NCBI GenBank assembly: GCA_021774335.1
Contig: JAJFJD010000001.1
Span: forward strand, 248,001 to 312,000
From: Alphaproteobacteria bacterium
GTDB lineage: Bacteria; Pseudomonadota; Alphaproteobacteria; UBA8366
Direction: 5' to 3'
DNA: 64,000 nucleotides
Positions 57,605 through 64,000 of this stretch are shown here, one piece after another (position 1 is the stretch's first letter; every line of letters starts with the position of its first letter). Under the pieces are notes generated by a model. That model made no database searches and had not been told where the DNA came from. It saw only the letters and a list, made by a program, of their open reading frames with translations. The position numbers and the translations under genes were made by a program.

Positions 57605-59326
57605 TCAAGATTGCAGCGCGTAGGGCATGTACCAGCTCTGATCCGCGCCGGCGCCGACATTGGCGATATGAACGTCGAGCACGAAGGGCTCGCCCGCGGC
57701 CTGTGCATCGCGGCCACGCTGCAGCGCCGCTTCAAGTTCGCCGGGTTCGTGCACATGCATGCCGTCGATACCCTGCGCCTTCGCCAACATCACGAAGTCG
57801 ATCGCCGGGTCGCCGAGGAAGGTTTCCGGATAGCGGTTCTGCTCTTTCATGCTGCCGCCCCAGGAGGCGAAATTCGTGCGCACCGTCTGATACTGCATGT
57901 TGTTCCAGACGACCGTGAGGATCGGCAGGCTGTAGCGCGCCATGGTCCAGAAGCCGGACGCGCTGTACATCACCCCGCCGTCGCCGATGCCGAGCACAAC
58001 CGGCCGATCCGGCGCCCCAAGCTGCGCGCCGATCGCGGCGCCCAGGCCATAGCCCAGGCTGCCGCCATAGGTCCGCACCATGCGCCAGTCATCGTCGCCA
58101 TAGCCCAAAGGCATGAGATGGTCCGAGGCGCGGAAATTCTCCGACACCAGCATCGTGTTCTCGGCGAGCGTCCGCGCCATGGCGTCGCCGAGATAGGTCG
58201 GATGGATCGGCGTCTGCGCGCTGAGTTCCATCGCCTGTCCGGCTTGGGCTGCCGCCCGCTCCTGACTCTGCGCGGTCAAGTCCTGCTTGCGTTTCTGGAT
58301 ATGCTGCAGATTCGCATGATCGGGTTTCCAAAGGCCGTTCAGCGCCGTCAGCGTGTGCCGCACGTTGCCCCAGATATCAAGGTCGAGCGCGAAGGTATTG
58401 CCCATCATTGCTGGGTCGTGGCCGATGGCGATGATCGTCCCGGTATCAGTGAACTTGTCGTCCTGCGCGTTGGCTCGCGTGTTCTGCCGATATCCGACGC
58501 AGAAGACGACGTCGTAGCCGCTGTCGGGAATGTTATCGATCATCCCGACATAGTTCGGGTGTTTCAGGGGAAAGGCACCGTAGTCGTAGAACCCGACCGC
58601 GGTCGGCAGGGCATAATTCTCCGACAGTTCCAACAACTCGCGCTGCGCGTCGGCGGTCCGGACGTCCGGACCGACCAGCAGCAGCGGGTTTTCGGCATTG
58701 AGCAGCGCGTCATGTATTTTGCCGAGCGTGGACCCGCCCGGCGTCTCTGCCATCTCCAGTGGATGGGCTGCCTGGATCGTCCCCTCGACGCCCGTCGCGT
58801 CCAGCGCCGGACTTGAGAAAGCGAGATAGACCGGACCGGTCGGCTTGGTCCCAGCGGCCTTGAAGGCGCGCCGCGTGGCCATCGGAATGCCGCGCGCGTC
58901 GATGACCTCCCAGCGATTCTTGGTGATGTCCTCCACCGCGCCCATCTGGGAAAAGCCGCTCGACGCGCCAAGCGTGTTGTGGTCGCCGAAGGTGCCGTTG
59001 TCGCGCAAGGCCGCGGTGACCACCATCGGCGAGCCGTCGAAATAGGCGTTCTGAAGCTGGCCGGAGCCTTGGCGCGTTCCCGCCGCCAGATGCACGTTCA
59101 CGAAGGCCGTCTTGTTCGCCGCCTTGGCATAACCGTCGGCGGCCGACAGGACGAGCGATTCCGCCAGCAGCAGGATCGGCTGTACGCCCGGCACGGTCAG
59201 GAAGGCGTCGAAGAATCCTGCTTCCGCGCTGCCCGTATTCGTAAACGCATACTCGACGCCCTGGGCGACGAGTTGATGCATGAGCAATTCCCCGCCCGTC
59301 CCGACGACTTTCTTCTTTGCGCCCAT
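57605..59326 (-). CDS. Thiamine pyrophosphate-dependent enzyme (acetolactate synthase/benzoylformate decarboxylase-like)
   Basis: GGELLMHQLVAQGVEYAFTNTGSAEAGFFDAF; LGYGLGAAIGAQLGAPDRPVVLGIGDGGVMYSASGFWTMARYSLPILTVVWNN TPP motif. Confidence 0.9.
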   Translation of the reverse strand: MGAKKKVVGTGGELLMHQLVAQGVEYAFTNTGSAEAGFFDAFLTVPGVQPILLLAESLVLSAADGYAKAANKTAFVNVHLAAGTRQGSGQLQNAYFDGSPMVVTAALRDNGTFGDHNTLGASSGFSQMGAVEDITKNRWEVIDARGIPMATRRAFKAAGTKPTGPVYLAFSSPALDATGVEGTIQAAHPLEMAETPGGSTLGKIHDALLNAENPLLLVGPDVRTADAQRELLELSENYALPTAVGFYDYGAFPLKHPNYVGMIDNIPDSGYDVVFCVGYRQNTRANAQDDKFTDTGTIIAIGHDPAMMGNTFALDLDIWGNVRHTLTALNGLWKPDHANLQHIQKRKQDLTAQSQERAAAQAGQAMELSAQTPIHPTYLGDAMARTLAENTMLVSENFRASDHLMPLGYGDDDWRMVRTYGGSLGYGLGAAIGAQLGAPDRPVVLGIGDGGVMYSASGFWTMARYSLPILTVVWNNMQYQTVRTNFASWGGSMKEQNRYPETFLGDPAIDFVMLAKAQGIDGMHVHEPGELEAALQRGRDAQAAGEPFVLDVHIANVGAGADQSWYMPYALQS

Positions 59327-59508
59327 GGATTCGACTCCCGCACTTGCTGTTTTCCACTGAAGGTTATCGGAGAAGTATAGGCATCCGGCCGAACCGCCGC
59401 CAATCCGGTGCGCCGGGGTTTGCCGTTCCGTTTTCCAATCCGTCGAGCGGCAAATCGATTTCTGCGTTATCCTGACCGATATCGACCGTACTGGGACAGG
59501 ATGACGCC

Positions 59509-59880
59509 ATGCCGATTATCCAAATCGAAGACGCACCGCGCGAAGAACACGAGTCTGGCCGCATTTATCAAACGCTGGTGGGGGACGACGAGGGGTCGAC
59601 CCCGGTCCGCGTCGGCATTCAGACGTCGCCGCCGGGCTATTCCACCGGCACGCATTCACACCCTTACATGGAAGTCGTCACCGTGCTCGACGGCACCGGC
59701 GAAGCCTGGATCGACAGCGAAGACAACGTCACCGCCATCGGTCCGGGGTCAACGATCGCCGCCCCGCCAAACACCGCACACGGGTTCCGCAATACGGGCA
59801 CAACGCCGCTGCGGACGATGGGTGTTCATGCATCCTCGACACGGATCACGCACCGCGCCGGTCAAACCACCGACTTCTAG
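59509..59880 (+). CDS. Cupin domain protein
   Basis: PPGYSTGTHSHPYMEVVTVLDGTGEAWIDSEDNVTAIGPGSTIAAPPNTAHGFRNTGTTPLRTMGVHAS. Confidence 0.9.
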   Translation: MPIIQIEDAPREEHESGRIYQTLVGDDEGSTPVRVGIQTSPPGYSTGTHSHPYMEVVTVLDGTGEAWIDSEDNVTAIGPGSTIAAPPNTAHGFRNTGTTPLRTMGVHASSTRITHRAGQTTDF

Positions 59881-59898
59881 CGGCCTGGCCGCCACCCG

Positions 59899-60765
59899 TT
59901 ACATCAGGTGTTTGCGGAAGAACGCCACGATCGGGTCGGACGCCTCGTGAGTGTCGCGGCCGGATTTGTCGATATGGACGATCTCGATCTGCCCGCCTGC
60001 CTTCTGATAATTCGCGGCGAAACGCTCCGGTTCGTTCAGGTCGACGGGAGACTCGGTGTCGCGATAGTCATGCACCGGGTCGGGCTGGCTTTGCACCCAG
60101 ATCGCCGGCGGCGTCTCAACCACTTCCCCGGCTTCGAGCAGCAGCATCGGATTCCCTTCCGCCATATTCTCCTCGGTCTTCCAGTAAAGGTCATGGCGCG
60201 CCGGGATGTCGCCGACCCAGCCCGGCGTGTCGTCGCTGTTCGTCAGCCGAACCGCCCGGCGGTAGCGTGACAACGGGTTGATGACCGGCCAGGTCATGCC
60301 GACACACCGCACACTGGCGTCGACCGCGGGTGCGCCCGCATCCAGTGCGATCGACGCATATCGCGGATCGAGCGGCCGCATTGCCGCCAGCATGGCCAGA
60401 TGCCCGCCGCTCGACTGACCGGTAACGCCGACCCGCTCCGGATCGAGACCCAGCTCGGCCGCGTTGGCTTTCAGGTAGCGGATCGCGTAGTTGATATCGA
60501 TCAGCGAACTGGGATAGCCGTCGCCCGCATGGCGGAAATCCAGCGCTGCAGCGGCAATGCCGGCATCGGCCAACGCCGCATCGCGTTTTCCGCATTCTGC
60601 GAGGTCGCCCTTGCACCAGGCGCCGCCGTGCAGATCCAGAACGACCGGGAACGGACCTTTGTCTGCCGGGCGGAACAGCCGCAGGATCATCGACCGGTCG
60701 CCATGACGAAGGTATTCGATATCTTCGGTGGTGTGGTTCAGCGTTTCAGTGGCCATTGGATACAT
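59899..60765 (-). CDS. Alpha/beta hydrolase (HSL-like esterase)
   Basis: FPVVLDLHGGAWCKGDLAE; nucleophile GVTGQSSGGHLAMLAA. Confidence 0.9.
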   Translation of the reverse strand: MYPMATETLNHTTEDIEYLRHGDRSMILRLFRPADKGPFPVVLDLHGGAWCKGDLAECGKRDAALADAGIAAAALDFRHAGDGYPSSLIDINYAIRYLKANAAELGLDPERVGVTGQSSGGHLAMLAAMRPLDPRYASIALDAGAPAVDASVRCVGMTWPVINPLSRYRRAVRLTNSDDTPGWVGDIPARHDLYWKTEENMAEGNPMLLLEAGEVVETPPAIWVQSQPDPVHDYRDTESPVDLNEPERFAANYQKAGGQIEIVHIDKSGRDTHEASDPIVAFFRKHLM

Positions 60766-60982
60766 CCCATTTGTTTGTTGGAGTACCGGCGCGATGACTC
60801 AGAAGGAGTCCCGCCACGCTCATTCGGATCAGTGTAGCGCAACGGCCGGAAGCGTCATAGTGGGCCGGCGCCTGGGCCGACTTGTCGATCCGCCGATGGT
60901 GCGCCACAGTGGCTGGTGAGACGACAGGTGACGGCAATATCAAAAGGTTCGAAGAGAATGCAGAACTGCGGGGCGAATTGGC

Positions 60983-61945
60983 ATGATTGATCTGTTGCAG
61001 GTTTCAGTCCTGCCGCCGTTCCTGACCGAGCGGCTGGCAAAGGAATACACAATCCACGACTTCGTCAATCCGACCGACCCGGACACGCTTCTCGACGAGG
61101 TCGCCCCGAAGATCCGCGGCATCCTGGCCGGGGGCATGAAAGGGCCGAATGCCAACCTGATCAATCGGCTCGAGAACCTGGAGATCATCGCCTCGTTCAG
61201 CGTCGGGTATGATGCGACCGACGTGGTCGCCGCACAGGCGCGCGGCGTCATCGTGACCCACACGCCCGAAGTGCTGACCGGCGATGTCGCCGATCTCGCC
61301 ATGACATTTATTCTTATGGCGTCACGGCGGATCGGTGAGTCCGAACGCTTCCTGCGCTCCGGCAAATGGCTGCAGGGCCGCATGGACCTGGCCACGACAG
61401 TACGCGGCAGGCGGCTTGGCATCCTGGGTCTCGGGCGTATCGGCCGGGCGGTGGCGCGGCGCGCCGAGATTTTCGGGCTCAACATCGCATATCACGACAT
61501 CAAGCCGATGGGCGACCTGCCCTACCGCTCCTATCCCACGCTGCTCGACCTGGCCGAGGCGAGCGATATTCTGCTGGTCGCCTGCGAAGGCGGTGACGCC
61601 ACCCGCGGGCTGGTCGACGCCGCCGTGCTGGAGGCGCTAGGGCCGAGCGGACTGCTGGTCAACACGGCACGCGGCCCCATCGTCGATCAACCGGCCCTGG
61701 TCACGGCCTTACAAGACGGACGGATCGCCGGCGCGGCGCTCGATGTGTTCGACGGCGAACCCAATGTCCCAGCGGAATTAATCGCGATGGAGAATGTGGT
61801 GCTGACGCCGCATATCGCGAGCTCCACCAATGAAACCCGCCGCGCCATGGGCGATCTCGTCTACGACAACCTGCGCGCTCATTTCGACGGCAAACCGGTG
61901 CTGACGCCTGTCCCACCGCAAGGCAATCCAGGCATGACGCCCTAA
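60983..61945 (+). CDS. D-2-hydroxyacid dehydrogenase
   Basis: GRRLGILGLGRIGRAVARRAEIFG; LLVNTARGPIVDQPALVTALQDGRIAGAALDVFDGEPNVP; NVVLTPHIASST. Confidence 0.94.
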   Translation: MIDLLQVSVLPPFLTERLAKEYTIHDFVNPTDPDTLLDEVAPKIRGILAGGMKGPNANLINRLENLEIIASFSVGYDATDVVAAQARGVIVTHTPEVLTGDVADLAMTFILMASRRIGESERFLRSGKWLQGRMDLATTVRGRRLGILGLGRIGRAVARRAEIFGLNIAYHDIKPMGDLPYRSYPTLLDLAEASDILLVACEGGDATRGLVDAAVLEALGPSGLLVNTARGPIVDQPALVTALQDGRIAGAALDVFDGEPNVPAELIAMENVVLTPHIASSTNETRRAMGDLVYDNLRAHFDGKPVLTPVPPQGNPGMTP

Positions 61946-62040
61946 CCGGCGGCAACGTGACAACCGGGCGTCAAGTGCCGATCATAGGAATGATCGAACC
62001 AGTCGGCGCCCCATCGCTGAACTAATAAGGAGCAATCCCC

Positions 62041-63105
62041 ATGGCAGACCCTGTCATTCGTGTCGGTGTCATCGGCGCCGGCCGCAATACCCGCGACAAG
62101 CATATTCCCGGTCTTCTGGCCCAGCCCGGTGTGGAAATCGTCTCCGTCGCAAACCGTACGCTCGAATCAGCCAAACGCGCGGCCGACGAATTCGGCATCG
62201 TCCAGGCGGCGGCCGACTGGACCGAGATCATCGACGACGACACGATCGATGCGGTCTGCATCGGCACCTGGCCCTATATGCACGCGCCCTTGACCATCGC
62301 GGCGCTGGAAGCCGGCAAACACGTGCTGTGCGAGGCGCGCATGGCGCTCAATCTGCGCGAGGCGCAAGAGATGCTGGACGTGTCCCGACTCCATCCCAGC
62401 CAGATTGCGCAGATCGTTCCGGCGCCGCGCACGCTCGGCTTCGACGCGACGATCGTCGAGATGATTGCCGGCGGTGCGATCGGCGACCTCATCACGATCG
62501 ATCTGCGGGTCGCCGCAAACAGCGATTATCCGGAAATGGGATCGGCACTTCATTGGCGGCATGATCGGGACTTTTCCGGCAACAACATCATGAGCATGGG
62601 GATCTGGTATGAATCCATGATGCGCTGGGTCGGCCCCGCCTCCTCCGTCTGCGCAATCGGGCAAAGCGTGGTGCCGCACCGGGTCGACGAGACCGGCCGG
62701 CGTATCCCGATGACCATTCCCGATCACATCGATGTCGTCGGGAGGATGGAACAGGGCGGCCAGATGCGCTTCACCGTTTCCACAGTCCTCGGACATGCGC
62801 CGTCAGTCGCCGAGGTCTATATCCACGGTACCGAGGGCACGCTGTTCCTGCATGAGGACAAGTCCGGCGCAATGTCGCTGCACGCCGGGAAACGCGGTCA
62901 GTCCGGCATGGAAGAAGTCGCCGTCGATCCCGCCAAGCGCGGCAGCTGGCGCGTCGAAGAGGAGTTCATCAACGCGATCCGCGGGATCGAACCCGTGACG
63001 CATACGGATTTCGTGACCGGCGTGAAATACATGGAATGGACCGAGGCGATTACCCTGTCCAATCGCCAGGGCGTGTCGGTCGATCTGCCGTTGATGGCGG
63101 ATTAG
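62041..63105 (+). CDS. Gfo/Idh/MocA-family oxidoreductase
   Basis: RVGVIGAGRNTRDKHIPGLLAQPGVEIVSVANRTLESAKRAADEFGI; GKHVLCEARMALNLREAQEM. Confidence 0.93.
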   Translation: MADPVIRVGVIGAGRNTRDKHIPGLLAQPGVEIVSVANRTLESAKRAADEFGIVQAAADWTEIIDDDTIDAVCIGTWPYMHAPLTIAALEAGKHVLCEARMALNLREAQEMLDVSRLHPSQIAQIVPAPRTLGFDATIVEMIAGGAIGDLITIDLRVAANSDYPEMGSALHWRHDRDFSGNNIMSMGIWYESMMRWVGPASSVCAIGQSVVPHRVDETGRRIPMTIPDHIDVVGRMEQGGQMRFTVSTVLGHAPSVAEVYIHGTEGTLFLHEDKSGAMSLHAGKRGQSGMEEVAVDPAKRGSWRVEEEFINAIRGIEPVTHTDFVTGVKYMEWTEAITLSNRQGVSVDLPLMAD

Positions 63106-63118
63106 GCCCGGCTCGACA

Positions 63119-64000
63119 ATGGACGGCCAGCGATTCGACGTCGTCGTCATCGGCGGTGGCATAAATGGTGCCAGCAGCGCGCAGCATTTGGCCGCCGAGG
63201 GTTACGCCGTCCTGTTGGTAGATAAGGGCGACTTCGCATCGGGATCGAGCAGCCGGTCGACGCGCATGCTGCATTGCGGATTACGGTATTTCGAAACGCC
63301 GAACCCGGTGCGGGATTTCCTGCTGAATCCGCGCCGGTTCCGCACCGCGTTGACGATGGCGAAGGCGTCTATGGAAACGCGCGCCGAATTAGTGACGGAT
63401 TCCAGCGACCGGCTGATGCCGTACACCCTGTGCTTCCCGATTTATAAGAATGGCCCCTACAAGCCCTGGCATCTCGATATTGGTTTCAAAATCCTCGGCG
63501 GATTGGGGCCGAAGGCGGTGCCGCTCGACTATCGGCGCCTGCCACCCGAGGAGGCCTGCCGGCTGCCGCTGGTCGATGCGCTGGCGGAGCCGGAGCAATT
63601 GCGGTCCGTCGCGACATTCCGAGAATACATGCTCGATTGGCCGGAGCGATTCTGCATCGATGCGGTCCTCGATGCCGAGCGGATGGGCGCGACTGTCCGG
63701 AACCACACCACCGCGCGTCTGATCGACCGCGACGCGAGCGGAGAGTGGCGTGTCGGCCTGTCGGACGCCGAAGGCGAGTCCGTCGTCACGGCCCCGGTCG
63801 TCCTGAACATGGCGGGTATCTGGATCGACGAAGTGAACCGGCCCGTTCTGGGCGAGACGGATGGGAAACGGTACATCCTCGGCACCAAGGGCTCGCATAT
63901 CGCGGTCCAACTGCCACCCGAATACCATGACTACGGCATCGCGGCGGTGAACAGCATCGGCGAGCCGCACTACTGTCTGCCGAGTCAGGGCGGATATCAT
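63119..64000 (+). CDS. GlpD-like FAD-dependent oxidoreductase (truncated at window end)
   Basis: MDGQRFDVVVIGGGINGASSAQHLAAEGYAVLLVDKGDFASGSSSRSTRMLHCGLRYFE; open to 64000. Absent from the track because it has no stop in the window. Confidence 0.87.
   Translation, partial: MDGQRFDVVVIGGGINGASSAQHLAAEGYAVLLVDKGDFASGSSSRSTRMLHCGLRYFETPNPVRDFLLNPRRFRTALTMAKASMETRAELVTDSSDRLMPYTLCFPIYKNGPYKPWHLDIGFKILGGLGPKAVPLDYRRLPPEEACRLPLVDALAEPEQLRSVATFREYMLDWPERFCIDAVLDAERMGATVRNHTTARLIDRDASGEWRVGLSDAEGESVVTAPVVLNMAGIWIDEVNRPVLGETDGKRYILGTKGSHIAVQLPPEYHDYGIAAVNSIGEPHYCLPSQGGYH

Noticed and set aside
55570-57918. 782-aa plus-strand ORF
   Set aside because: Antisense to the carboxylesterase, RidA and TPP enzyme, with low-complexity R/H/D composition; a typical GC-rich shadow ORF.
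57590-58816. 408-aa plus-strand ORF
   Set aside because: Shadow of the TPP enzyme gene, whose motifs on the minus strand are clear.
1-64000. CRISPR arrays, prophage, transposons, tRNA/rRNA genes
   Set aside because: No regularly spaced repeats, integrase/transposase motifs or rRNA/tRNA-like sequences noticed by eye; tRNAscan-SE and Infernal would be needed to exclude small RNAs fully.

Overview
A 64 kb GC-rich alphaproteobacterial chromosomal window (Rhodospirillales-like by gene content and gene style; taxonomy is inferred). It has about 65 densely packed protein genes. I recognised no rRNA, tRNA, CRISPR array, transposase, integrase or phage gene by eye. The first ~25 kb is mainly housekeeping: moeA-moaD-moaE, ilvE, an OmpR/EnvZ-type two-component pair, csaA, proC, ubiK, an hldD-type epimerase, lgt, midA-like, pgeF, prs, rplY, pth, ychF, mtnP, petABC, trmL and hemF. 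From ~25 to 43 kb the content is accessory and metabolic: gamma-glutamyltransferase, TauD-type dioxygenase, MscS channel, GMC oxidoreductase, nitrilase, lyase, cysteine synthase-like protein, class III cyclase, flavin reductase, VOC proteins and a membrane-anchored atypical P450. The most unusual locus is ~43.4-49.5 kb. It is a translationally coupled operon of nucleotidyltransferase (NTP_transf_5-like), HprK-like kinase, GT4, PqqD/RRE-like protein with a leader-like tail, GT2 and a second, apparently catalytically dead, NTP_transf_5-like protein. Immediately downstream is a small SEC-C gene that is readable only through two +1 frameshifts, both at almost identical TTTC(G/A)AGCGC sites. The last ~12 kb looks like a catabolic island: TauD-type dioxygenase, cupins, VOC protein, carboxylesterase, RidA, TPP enzyme, hydrolase, hydroxyacid dehydrogenase, Gfo/Idh/MocA and a GlpD-like oxidoreductase. 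All family calls come from reading the translations; no database search was run.
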